Assembly (NCBI RefSeq): GCF_023184515.1
Contig: NZ_JAAHBP010000011.1
Span: forward strand, 151,735-215,734
Direction of reading: 5' to 3'
DNA from: Streptomyces sp. D2-8
Lineage (GTDB): Bacteria; Actinomycetota; Actinomycetes; Streptomycetales; Streptomycetaceae
Length of the DNA stretch: 64,000 bases
The position numbers were made by a program, and so were the translations under genes. Shown here piece by piece: positions 1-7,937 of this stretch; position 1 is the stretch's first letter, and each line of letters opens with the position of its first letter. The notes under the pieces are model-generated. The model searched no databases. It was not told the origin of the DNA and saw only the letters and a program-made list of their open reading frames with translations.

Positions 1-1
1 C

Positions 2-1024
2 GGCCGTATCGACTCCGACGACGAGATGTTCGGCATCCAACTCTCCCTCCTCGCCTACATGGCCGAGGTTGAGCACGCCTTGATTCTCGAACGCACCATG
101 GGCGGTCGGATGCAGAAGGCTGCCGCTGGGGGCTGGCCACTGGGTGAGCCGCCCTTCGGCATCATGCTCGACTCGGACGGAAACCCTGTGCTCAATCCCG
201 ATGAGGTCAGGCAGATCGAGGCGTACGCCGACTTCATGATTGATTCGCCTGAACCCGTGACGCAGGGGGACGGGGCCCGCCACCTCAACGCACTCGGTTA
301 CACCCAGCGCAACGGCAAGCCGTGGGTAGGAGGCAACCTCGGTCGGCGCATCGAGGCCAGCCTTCGCGGCTACGTCGAGTTCGTTTTCACGGGCGAGAAC
401 GAGGATGGCGACCCGATCACCACGACCTTCCGAATCGATGTCCCGAAGCCGCTGCCCGAGGAACGCATCGAGCAACTGCGCGTTGCCATCAATCGAGGCA
501 AGCGTGTCAAGGGCGCGCACTCTCGGTACCTGCTGTCCAACCGCCTCATCAGCGTGTGCGGGGCGCACCGGACCGGCAGCAGCATCGCCAGCGGCCGTTA
601 CTACCGCTGCATGGGCGGTCGCGTCGAAGGCGGAGCATCTCAGAGCCATGAGGATTGCTGGGAGCTACCGGTTGCGGACGTCGACGCGGCTGTCTGGTCC
701 GAGATTGAAGGCCTGCTGGAAGACAAGACGAAGCTTCACAGGCTGATCGCCGAGTGGCTGGGCAGCGTTCCCGAACGAGCTGCTTCCTACCGGCGTCGAC
801 TGGCCGAGCTGGACGAGCAGCTTGAGAAGAAGCGGTCGAGCCGTAAGCGCAAGATCGCATTGCTCCTGGCCTCCGCTGAGGACGACGAGGATGATGCTGC
901 CCTGATCGAAGAGCTGAAGGCGGAGCTGAGGCAGCAGGAGGAGGAACTGTTTCAGGAGCGCAGCCGCGTCGCTATGCGGCGGTTTCTGTGCCGCCTTCGT
1001 ATGTGCTGCCTCGGATGCTGGTGA
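2..1024 (+). CDS. Large serine recombinase (integrase), 5'-truncated by window edge
   Basis: Reading is open from base 2, so the catalytic resolvase domain lies mostly outside the window. What is visible is the end of the E-helix (the AEVEHALILERT stretch, ending 'ERTMGGR'), a recombinase domain (roughly residues 30-170 of the visible part), a zinc-ribbon-like stretch with Cys/His positions (VCGAH, YRC, EDCW) and a long charged coiled coil (about 255-310) typical of phage/ICE serine integrases. Such enzymes act at attP/attB without host factors. The gene sits directly beside a truncated host gene, as expected when the integrase gene abuts an attachment site. The last ~20 residues are Cys/Arg-rich and may be frameshifted: the +1 frame gives a more natural continuation (RYAAVSVPPSYVL) across about 970-1075. 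The family call is firm; the intactness of the C-terminus is not. Confidence 0.85.
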   Translation, partial: GRIDSDDEMFGIQLSLLAYMAEVEHALILERTMGGRMQKAAAGGWPLGEPPFGIMLDSDGNPVLNPDEVRQIEAYADFMIDSPEPVTQGDGARHLNALGYTQRNGKPWVGGNLGRRIEASLRGYVEFVFTGENEDGDPITTTFRIDVPKPLPEERIEQLRVAINRGKRVKGAHSRYLLSNRLISVCGAHRTGSSIASGRYYRCMGGRVEGGASQSHEDCWELPVADVDAAVWSEIEGLLEDKTKLHRLIAEWLGSVPERAASYRRRLAELDEQLEKKRSSRKRKIALLLASAEDDEDDAALIEELKAELRQQEEELFQERSRVAMRRFLCRLRMCCLGCW

Positions 1025-1144
1025 CCGGTGCGGTTGATCCGAAGTTCACCGCTGCCCAGGTGGCGGGGGAGCGCGACCACGATCGCAAGTGCAGCTCAGA
1101 CGGAGAAGCGGGCGCTACCCCGAGTTGCAACCTGGCCGGTACGG
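1025..1144. other. Probable element/chromosome junction (att region)
   Basis: This segment separates the integrase stop from the point where homology to an ABC-2 permease begins in frame (GTG GAC AAG CCT at 1145). It has no convincing gene. By position it should contain the end of the integrated element and the crossover of one att site. The exact core cannot be set without the other end of the element or an unoccupied chromosome. Confidence 0.5.
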
Positions 1145-1900
1145 GTGGACAAGCCTCCCGAGATGATCATCTACGGGCTGATCCAGCCGATCATGTTCGT
1201 GGTGCTGTTCACCTACGTCTTCGGTGGCTCCATGCAGATCGGCAACAGCACCAGCGCCGCCGACTACAAGAACTTCCTGATGGCGGGCATCTTCGCGCAG
1301 ACCGTCACGTTCGCCACCGCCAGCTCCGGCGCCGGTATCGCCGACGACATGCACAAGGGCCTCATCGACCGCTTCCGCTCCCTGCCCATGGCACGCGGCG
1401 CGGTGCTCAGCGGGCGCACCCTCGCCGACTCCGTGCAGACGGCCCTGACCCTGGTGGTCCTCGCCGTGGTCGCCCTCCTGGTCGGCTGGCGCGTCGGGTC
1501 GGACGGCAGCACCAACGCCGCCAAGGTCCTCGCCGCCTTCGGCCTGCTGCTCCTGCTCGGCTACGCGTTCACCTGGATCGGCGCCCTGATCGGCATGTCC
1601 GTCCGGACCCCCGAGGCGGCCACCTCCAGCGGCCTGATCTGGCTCTTCCCGGTCACGTTCATCTCGAACGCCTTCGTGGACACCAGCCACATGACCCCGT
1701 GGCTGCGCCACATCGCCGAGTGGAACCCCTTCAGCGCCACGGTCCAGGCCTGCCGGGTGCTGTTCGCCAACCCGGGCCAGTCCCAGTCGGACGCCTGGCC
1801 CATGCAGCACCCCGTGTGGGCCTCGCTGATCTGCTCGATCCTGATCCTGGTGGTCTTCCGGACCCTGGCGGTGCGCAAGTACCGCTCGGCGACGGCATGA
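1145..1900 (+). pseudogene. ABC-2 type multidrug exporter permease, N-terminus lost
   Basis: From 1145 the frame reads like a DrrB-type daunorubicin/multidrug ABC permease: PPEMIIYGLIQPIMFVVLF, then repeated membrane helices with the ABC-2 signature (GLIDRFRSLPMARGAVLSGR and a C-terminal LAVRKYR). The usual ~30-40 cytoplasmic residues before the first helix are absent, and the preceding sequence (1028-1144) has no resemblance to the family. In full-length homologues the ATPase partner (DrrA type) is normally encoded just upstream; here that place is taken by the integrase gene. A GTG at 1145 could start a shortened protein of about 251 residues, but no ribosome site is seen. Most likely the gene was split by integration of the element at the left edge. 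Confidence 0.75.
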
Positions 1901-1903
1901 CAA

Positions 1904-1934
1904 TGCCCCCGGAGCCGCGGCGGCTCCGGGGGCA
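1904..1934. terminator. Bidirectional hairpin terminator
   Basis: A perfect 14-bp inverted repeat (TGCCCCCGGAGCCG / CGGCTCCGGGGGCA) with a 3-nt loop lies between the convergent permease remnant and greA. The stem is strong enough to stop transcription from both sides, and there is no U-tract, as is usual in Streptomyces. Confidence 0.85.
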
Positions 1935-1955
1935 CATCAGGGCTCGAGTGGCCGG

Positions 1956-2453
1956 TCAGCCCTCGTACGGCTCGGCCTTGAGGATCTTCACCGCGGCCTT
2001 CTTGCCGTTCGGCAGTTCGTACTCGGCGTCCTCGCCGACCTTGTGGCCCATCACGCCGGTGCCCAGCGGGGACTGCGGCGAGTACGTCTCGATGTCGGAG
2101 CTCGCGTACTCGCGGGAGGCGAGCAGGAACGTCAGCGTGTCGTCCTCGTCGCCGTCGAACGCGATCGTGACGACCATGCCGGGCGCCACCGCGCCGTCCG
2201 CCGCAGGCGCCTCTCCGACCTTGGCGCTTTCGAGGAGCTGGGTGAGCTGGCGCACGCGGAGCTCCTGCTTGCCCTGCTCCTCCTTGGCCGCGTGGTACCC
2301 GCCGTTCTCGCGCAGGTCGCCCTCCTCGCGCGCCGCGGCGATCTTCGCCGAGATCTCCGCACGCGCGGGACCAGTAAGGTACTCAAGCTCAGCCTTGAGC
2401 TTGTTGTACGCCTCCTGGGTCAGCCAGGTGACGTTCTCGCTGGTCTGGGTCAC
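1956..2453 (-). CDS. greA: Transcription elongation factor GreA
   Basis: GreA rescues backtracked RNA polymerase by stimulating transcript cleavage. The 165-residue product has the N-terminal coiled coil with the acidic tip motif (ARAEISAKIAAAREEGDLRE, roughly residues 30-49) and the C-terminal FKBP-like domain (SPLGTGVMGHKVGEDAEYELPNG). The GTG start at 2453 is chosen because it is preceded by CGAGGAGCACCT and gives the usual actinobacterial length; an upstream in-frame ATG at 2483 would add ten unrelated residues. The gene is monocistronic, convergent with the permease remnant and followed by a strong shared terminator. Confidence 0.95.
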   Translation of the reverse strand: MTQTSENVTWLTQEAYNKLKAELEYLTGPARAEISAKIAAAREEGDLRENGGYHAAKEEQGKQELRVRQLTQLLESAKVGEAPAADGAVAPGMVVTIAFDGDEDDTLTFLLASREYASSDIETYSPQSPLGTGVMGHKVGEDAEYELPNGKKAAVKILKAEPYEG

Positions 2454-2631
2454 AGGTGCTCCTCGTAGGTACTGGGAATACAAAGCATCGCCCTACCCAG
2501 AAGAATGTTCCTTCACGGAAGGGCGAAACCACGAGCCTAACAATTCAGGGGCCCAAGGGGGAGGACATAAGCCGCCAGATTCACGTCAATGCAGGTCAGC
2601 CGCTACGTATTCCAGGTGACACAGGTTGCGG

Positions 2632-3030
2632 TCAGCCTGCGTGGCAGCCCAGCAGCTCGGCCGTCGTCCCCGGGGAGGTCGTGCGGAGCGTGACGACCTT
2701 GTCGATGCGGGTCCCGTCCCCGTCGAAGCGGAAGTCGGCCCGGCCCACCTCGGCCCCGTTCTCGGCCTGCGAGCGCACGGTGCAGTAGCCGTCGGTGCCG
2801 GCGTCCTTGCGGACCTCCAGATGCACCTGCACGGACTCCTTGCCCGGCTCGAAGCTGATCACCTCGGCGCTGATCTCGTTCTGGGCGACGTAGTGATAGC
2901 CGAACCAGCCGACGAGCCCCAGCAGCGCCACCGCGAGGACGGCGCCCACGACCTTGAGCGTGCGGTCGGCGCGCTCGTCCGAGGAACGGCCGTAACGGCC
3001 CTCGGGCAGTCGCGTGCTCACCGTACTCAT
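2632..3030 (-). CDS. DUF4307 single-pass membrane protein
   Basis: This 132-residue protein has an N-terminal cytoplasmic stretch rich in charged residues, one membrane helix (about residues 26-47, VVGAVLAVALLGLVGWFGY), and an extracellular beta-rich domain with two cysteines (YCTVRS and LLGCHAG), as in the actinobacterial DUF4307 family. The ATG at 3030 is preceded by CAGGAGGACGATC. The family is conserved next to mca in Streptomyces, divergently oriented as here, but no function is known to me. A role at the membrane linked to thiol or envelope homeostasis would be guesswork. Confidence 0.85.
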   Translation of the reverse strand: MSTVSTRLPEGRYGRSSDERADRTLKVVGAVLAVALLGLVGWFGYHYVAQNEISAEVISFEPGKESVQVHLEVRKDAGTDGYCTVRSQAENGAEVGRADFRFDGDGTRIDKVVTLRTTSPGTTAELLGCHAG

Positions 3031-3177
3031 GATCGTCCTCCTGGCAGGGCCGGGACGGAGGTCCCGGAAGGGGCTCCAGGACCGGGCCCCGGAATTATTC
3101 GCCCCCCGGTTCGGTCACTATAGAAGCCGCTGACTGCGCCGACGCACACAGGGCGCCGACTTACTGAGGATTGAGTC

Positions 3178-4059
3178 TTGACTGACCAGTTGCGACTGAT
3201 GGCCGTTCACGCACACCCCGACGACGAGTCGAGCAAGGGCGCGGCGACCATGGCGAAGTACGTGTCCGAGGGGGTGGACGTGCTGGTCGTGACCTGCACG
3301 GGCGGGGAGCGCGGCTCCATCCTCAATCCGAAACTGCAGGGCGACGCGTACATCGAGGAGCACATCCACGAGGTACGCAAGAAGGAGATGGACGAGGCCC
3401 GCGAGATCCTCGGGGTCAAGCAGGAGTGGCTCGGCTTCGTCGACTCCGGACTGCCCGAGGGCGACCCGCTGCCGCCGCTGCCGGAGGGCTGCTTCGCCCT
3501 GGAGGACGTGGACCACGCGGCCGGTGAGCTGGTGCGCAGGATCCGCGCCTTCCGCCCCCAGGTGATCACCACCTACGACGAGAACGGCGGCTACCCGCAC
3601 CCCGACCACATCATGACCCACAAGATCTCCATGGTGGCGTTCGAGGGGGCGGCGGACACCGAGAAGTACTCGGAGGCGGAGTACGGCCCCGCCTACCAGC
3701 CGCGGAAGCTCTACTACAACCAGGGCTTCAACCGCCCGCGCACCGAGGCCCTGCACCAGGCGATGCTCGACCGCGGCATGGAGTCCCCCTACGGGGACTG
3801 GCTCAAGCGCTGGGAAGAGTTCGGCATGAAGCAGCGCACACTCACCACGCACATCCCCTGCGCCGAGTTCTACGAGATCCGCGACAAGGCCCTGATCGCC
3901 CACGCCACGCAGATCGACCCGGACGGGGGCTGGTTCAAGGTGCCCATGGAGATCCAGAAGGAGGTCTGGCCGACGGAGGAGTACGAGCTGGCGAAGGCCC
4001 TCGTCGATACCTCCCTCCCCGAGGACGACCTCTTTGCGGGCATCCGCGACAATGCCTGA
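3178..4059 (+). CDS. mca: Mycothiol S-conjugate amidase
   Basis: Mca is a zinc amidase that cleaves mycothiol S-conjugates of electrophiles and antibiotics into GlcN-inositol and an exportable mercapturic acid. The 293-residue protein shows the PIG-L/LmbE metal motif HPDDE at residues 13-17 and the PHPDH box at 140-144 that supplies the third zinc ligand. The C-terminal half (AEFYEIRDKALIAHATQIDP) matches Mca rather than the paralogous deacetylase MshB. The start is TTG at 3178 with TGAGGA seven bases upstream. It is probably co-transcribed with the small membrane gene that follows, and divergent from the DUF4307 gene. Confidence 0.95.
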   Translation: MTDQLRLMAVHAHPDDESSKGAATMAKYVSEGVDVLVVTCTGGERGSILNPKLQGDAYIEEHIHEVRKKEMDEAREILGVKQEWLGFVDSGLPEGDPLPPLPEGCFALEDVDHAAGELVRRIRAFRPQVITTYDENGGYPHPDHIMTHKISMVAFEGAADTEKYSEAEYGPAYQPRKLYYNQGFNRPRTEALHQAMLDRGMESPYGDWLKRWEEFGMKQRTLTTHIPCAEFYEIRDKALIAHATQIDPDGGWFKVPMEIQKEVWPTEEYELAKALVDTSLPEDDLFAGIRDNA

Positions 4060-4060
4060 C

Positions 4061-4345
4061 ATGAGCGCAAGCGCAAGCCTGGCAATGACGCACCTCGTCT
4101 CCTTCGCCAAGGAGGTCGACGAGGACAAGGTCACCCCCGGCGTCCTCGGCTTCATCGTCTTCGCGGCGATGGCCCTGGCGGTGTGGGCCCTGATGAAGTC
4201 CATGAACCGGCACATGAACCGGGTCGACTTCACCCAGGTCCCGGACCCGGAGGCCGCACAGCCGGAGCAGTCCCCGGCGGAACCGTCCCAGCCGGAATCC
4301 GCGCAAGCGGAGCCCTCCGGCCAGGGAGGCAAGAAGCAGGGCTGA
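4061..4345 (+). CDS. Small single-helix membrane protein downstream of mca
   Basis: The product (about 94 residues) has a short soluble N-terminus (SFAKEVDEDKVTPG), one membrane helix (GFIVFAAMALAVWALM) and a Pro/Glu/Ser-rich hydrophilic tail. The VDEDKVTPGVLGF core is well kept in Streptomyces next to mca. The start is uncertain: ATG at 4061 lies one base after the mca stop, while ATG 4052 or TTG 4034 (with GAGGACG upstream) would overlap mca. Translational coupling to mca is likely. Function unknown. Confidence 0.7.
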   Translation: MSASASLAMTHLVSFAKEVDEDKVTPGVLGFIVFAAMALAVWALMKSMNRHMNRVDFTQVPDPEAAQPEQSPAEPSQPESAQAEPSGQGGKKQG

Positions 4346-4464
4346 CGCCCCGAGCCCCAGGGGACGCCACCCGTCGGTGGCCCGGCACCGAGCGCCGCCA
4401 ACGGGTGCGTCGCGCGCGCCGAGCAGTGCCGCCGACGGGTAGCTCACCCCTGGAGGAGCGCCGC

Positions 4465-4497
4465 CCGGAGTGTGGTGTCCGGAGTGTGGTGTCCGGA
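4465..4497. repeat. 14-bp tandem repeat, about 2.3 copies
   Basis: CCGGAGTGTGGTGT occurs twice head to tail (4465-4478, 4479-4492), followed by a partial copy, in the 225-bp gap between two converging genes. No gene is seen in the rest of the gap. Confidence 0.8.
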
Positions 4498-4569
4498 GCG
4501 AGGAGCATCCCGACGGCACCCGGCGTGCCCTCCAGGAGCGTCGCCGACGGGCTCCCGCGCGCCCCGGGC

Positions 4570-7500
4570 CTACGCCTTCGACTCCACGGCCACGCCCATC
4601 ACCTCGCGCGCATGCCGGTTCGGCACCATGCCCAGCCGCCAGGCCTGCCAGCCCGCCTCCAGGGTCACGCCCCGCTCCAGCAGCAGCCGGTACGCGTCGA
4701 GGTAGTCGTCCAGCTTCCGGTCGCGCAGCCCATGGCCCGCCCGGGACAACTGCGCCAGCTCCTCCTGCGCCACCGCCGCACCCACCTCCATGCCGCCCGG
4801 GGCCGCATAGGGCAGGAGCGTGCAGCGCAGGAAGCGGGCCCAGTCCTCGCCCCGGCGGTCGCCGTAGGACGCGAAGAGCTCCACCGCCTCGTCGCACAGC
4901 GCCAGAGCCTGCTGGGTGCGGGCGTTGCCCGCGTCCACGACCGCCAGTTCCAGGCACGTCCAGGCCTCGCCGTGGGCGACACCGATCCGCTGGAAGTCGG
5001 CCCGGGCATCGACCAGCAATTGCCGCGCGAAGCCTGAATTCCGCAAGGAACCCGTCTGCGCCGCCCGCTGGTCGCGGGTGACGCGGGCCGAGTGGTGGCG
5101 GGCGCACGCCAGACCGTAGACGTCCCGCATGCGGGAGAACATCGTGCGGGCGCGTTCCAGCTCGCGGACCGCCTGATCGAGACTGCCCGTCTCCTCCAGG
5201 GCCTGGCCCAGGTAGTACAGGGTCCAGGCCTCGCCGCGCGCGTCCTCGTTGTCCCGGTGCCGCGCGGCCGCCCCGCGCAGCTCCTCCACGGCCGGCGACG
5301 CGTCACCCGCCACCAGCAGGGCCCGGGCCAGCTGCGTCAGGGCCCAGGCCTCACCACGGGCGTCACGAGTCCGCCCGTACAGCTCCAGGGCCGCCCGCAG
5401 CTCGCCCTCGGCTCGCGGGACGTCGCCCATGCGCAGCCCCAGCTGACCGAGCTGGAAGTGCGCCCACGCCTGACCGTGCACGGACTCGCCCGCACGATGC
5501 AGCACCAGGGACTCGGTCAGCAGGTCCAGCGCCTCCGCCACCCTGGCCCGGTCCCGCTCCACCGCCGCCAGGGCGTGCATCGTCCACGCCCGGTCCGTGG
5601 CCAGCTCGGGGGAGGACTGCAGGGCGAGGGCCTCGCGGAGCTTCGCCGACGCCTCCGTCAGATTGCCCTGATGGTGCAGGGTGATGCCGAGGGAGCACAG
5701 CGCGCGGGCGGCACCCGCGTCATGATGTGCCTCCCGGTAGAGGTCCACGACCGACGCGAGGGTCGTACGGGCCTTGTCCAGCTCGCCCAGCTGCCGCGCC
5801 GCGATACCCGTGCGCCACTGCACCGAGCGGACCAGCAGGCCCTCGTCCACCGCCTGCGCCAGCTCGCTGATCTCGCCCAGGCGGTACAGGTCACCCCGCA
5901 GCAGGCAGTAGTCGCACAGCGCACCCAGCAGGTTCAGCACCGCCGCCCGGTCCACACCCTCGGCATGCCGCAGCGCCGCCGTGATGAAGCTCGACTCGTC
6001 GTCCAGCCAGCGCAGCGCCTCGTCGAGGGAGGGGAAGCCGTACGGGCTGAAGCGATTGGTGCGGGTCGACATGTTGCCGTCGACCATCCGCAGCACCGAG
6101 TCGGCCAGCTCGGCGTAGTTCACGATCAGCCGCTCCTGCGCCGCCGTGCGCTCGGCCGGCTCCTCCTCGTCGAGAAGACGGGCCTGCGCGAAGGAACGGA
6201 CCAGATCGTGCAGCCGGTAGCGGTCGCCCCGGACGTGGTCGATCAGGCCGGCGCGGGTCAGGACCCGCAGATGCCGCTTCGCCTCCGCCTCGTCCGTGGC
6301 CAGCAGCGCGGCGGCCGCGGCGGCACCCAGCGAGGCCCGGCCGGCCAGGGCCAGCCGGCGCAGCAACCGCCGTACGGTCTCCGACTGGTCCGTGTAGCGC
6401 AGCCACAGGGCACGTTCGACCGGCTCGACCGGCCCGTACGCGTCGAGGTCCGTGGCCAGCGCACGCGGGGAGCGCGGGCCGAGGCACGAGCCCGCGATGC
6501 GCAGTGCCAGCGGCAGCCCGCCGCACAGCTCCCGCACCCGGTCCGCGGACTCCGCGTCGTACGGCCCGGACCGGTCCTGCGCCGCCGCCCCCAGCAACTC
6601 CTCCGCACCGGCGGCGTCCAGCGGCGCCACCGCCAGCTGGTGCACCCGCGCGGGCAGGCCCTCCAGCTCCAGCGGGCCCCGCGCCGTCACCAGCACCAGG
6701 CTGTCGGACCGCTCCGGGACCAGGGAGCGGATCTGCTCCGCGTCCGAGGCGTCGTCGAGGACGACCGTGACCGGCAGGCCCGTCAGATGCTGGTGATACA
6801 GCTCGCTCAGCCGTTTCACCTGCTGGTCGGGGGAGGAACGCTCGCGGAACAGCAACTGCTCGCGAGGCGCGCCGAGCCGGTTCAGCAGATGCAGCAGGGC
6901 GTCGCGCGTGGACAGCGGGGACTCGCCCGGCCCCTCGGCGCGCAGGTCGACGACACAGGCGCCGCGGAAGTAGTCCTTCAGATCGTGCGTGGCGTGCACC
7001 GCGAGCGTCGTACGGCCGCTGCCGGGCGTGCCGTGCAGGACGACCACGGTCGGCTGGGTCTCCGTGCTCGCCCGGGCCGACTGCACCCACTGCCGGATCT
7101 GCGCCAGCTCGTGCCGCCGTCCCGCGAACGGCTCCGCCGGCTCCGGCAGCTGTCTGAAGGACTGCTCCAGCACGTTGCGCCCGCGCGCCGCCGCGCTCTT
7201 GTCCGCGCCCCGCAGCCGCGGCCCCGTCTTCTTCGGCCCGGTCGAGGCCGCGAGCACCCGCTGCTGATCCAGGAACGGCCGGATGCCCCGCACCTCCAGC
7301 GCCGTCAGCCACTGGAGCCGCAGTTGCTCGGGCCCGCCCGGCTGGCTCACGGCACCGGCGCGACGACTCGCGGCCGGCAGATGCGACCCGACCACCTTCA
7401 CCACCGTCGCCGTCGCACCCACGACACCCACCGTCACACCCGCCCCGAGAGCCGTCCCGGTCCCCGTGCCGAGCGCCATGTCGGCGACGACGGCCGCGAC

Positions 7501-7767
7501 CGCCGCCACCCCGGCCACCAGCAGCGGCGTCCCGGCGCCCTCCCGGGCATAACGCTGCCCGAAGGTCAGCTGCCCGGCCGCCGCCTCGTCCAGAGCGCGC
7601 GTGTAGGCCTCGTACTCCTCGGACGCGCTCCGCGCCATCGCGTCGAGCGCCCCGCGCGCCCGAGCGAGCAGTACCTTCCCGTCGGTGCGCCCGCCGGAGC
7701 GGCGCACCTCCTCCTCAACGGCCCGCGCCAACAGCCGCTCGGCCTCCGCCCGATGACTGTCCCGCAT
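4570..7767 (-). CDS. STAND-class ATPase: two membrane helices, NB-ARC, TPR repeats
   Basis: A 1065-residue signalling NTPase. Order: a charged N-terminal segment, a hydrophobic region that could form two helices (about 80-127), an NB-ARC/AAA module with Walker A GTPGSGRT (246-253), Walker B VVLDDA (335-340) and the CGGLPLALR motif (415-423), a winged-helix-like segment, then about ten TPR-like repeats (600-1000) with the recurrent GEAWTL..LG pattern. It resembles the ATPase-TPR part of AfsR/SARP regulators but lacks their DNA-binding and BTAD domains, so it is better seen as a membrane-tethered STAND sensor whose output is not obvious. It has its own transcription unit, divergent from the DUF255 gene. 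The start ATG at 7767 is the only long option. Partner and ligand are unknown. Confidence 0.85.
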   Translation of the reverse strand: MRDSHRAEAERLLARAVEEEVRRSGGRTDGKVLLARARGALDAMARSASEEYEAYTRALDEAAAGQLTFGQRYAREGAGTPLLVAGVAAVAAVVADMALGTGTGTALGAGVTVGVVGATATVVKVVGSHLPAASRRAGAVSQPGGPEQLRLQWLTALEVRGIRPFLDQQRVLAASTGPKKTGPRLRGADKSAAARGRNVLEQSFRQLPEPAEPFAGRRHELAQIRQWVQSARASTETQPTVVVLHGTPGSGRTTLAVHATHDLKDYFRGACVVDLRAEGPGESPLSTRDALLHLLNRLGAPREQLLFRERSSPDQQVKRLSELYHQHLTGLPVTVVLDDASDAEQIRSLVPERSDSLVLVTARGPLELEGLPARVHQLAVAPLDAAGAEELLGAAAQDRSGPYDAESADRVRELCGGLPLALRIAGSCLGPRSPRALATDLDAYGPVEPVERALWLRYTDQSETVRRLLRRLALAGRASLGAAAAAALLATDEAEAKRHLRVLTRAGLIDHVRGDRYRLHDLVRSFAQARLLDEEEPAERTAAQERLIVNYAELADSVLRMVDGNMSTRTNRFSPYGFPSLDEALRWLDDESSFITAALRHAEGVDRAAVLNLLGALCDYCLLRGDLYRLGEISELAQAVDEGLLVRSVQWRTGIAARQLGELDKARTTLASVVDLYREAHHDAGAARALCSLGITLHHQGNLTEASAKLREALALQSSPELATDRAWTMHALAAVERDRARVAEALDLLTESLVLHRAGESVHGQAWAHFQLGQLGLRMGDVPRAEGELRAALELYGRTRDARGEAWALTQLARALLVAGDASPAVEELRGAAARHRDNEDARGEAWTLYYLGQALEETGSLDQAVRELERARTMFSRMRDVYGLACARHHSARVTRDQRAAQTGSLRNSGFARQLLVDARADFQRIGVAHGEAWTCLELAVVDAGNARTQQALALCDEAVELFASYGDRRGEDWARFLRCTLLPYAAPGGMEVGAAVAQEELAQLSRAGHGLRDRKLDDYLDAYRLLLERGVTLEAGWQAWRLGMVPNRHAREVMGVAVESKA

Positions 7768-7937
7768 GTCATGTCCCCCTCCGGCGGCAACTCCTGTGCC
7801 TACGAGTGTCCTTGGTGGGACGCGTCAGCGCGAGGGGGGCAACGATCAACGGACCCGGTCCGGTGACCTGCGAGCTGCCCGCTCGCCCGAGGGGCGCGTT
7901 CCCCGGCCGGGTGGCCGCCGTGAGGCAGGATGGAAAC

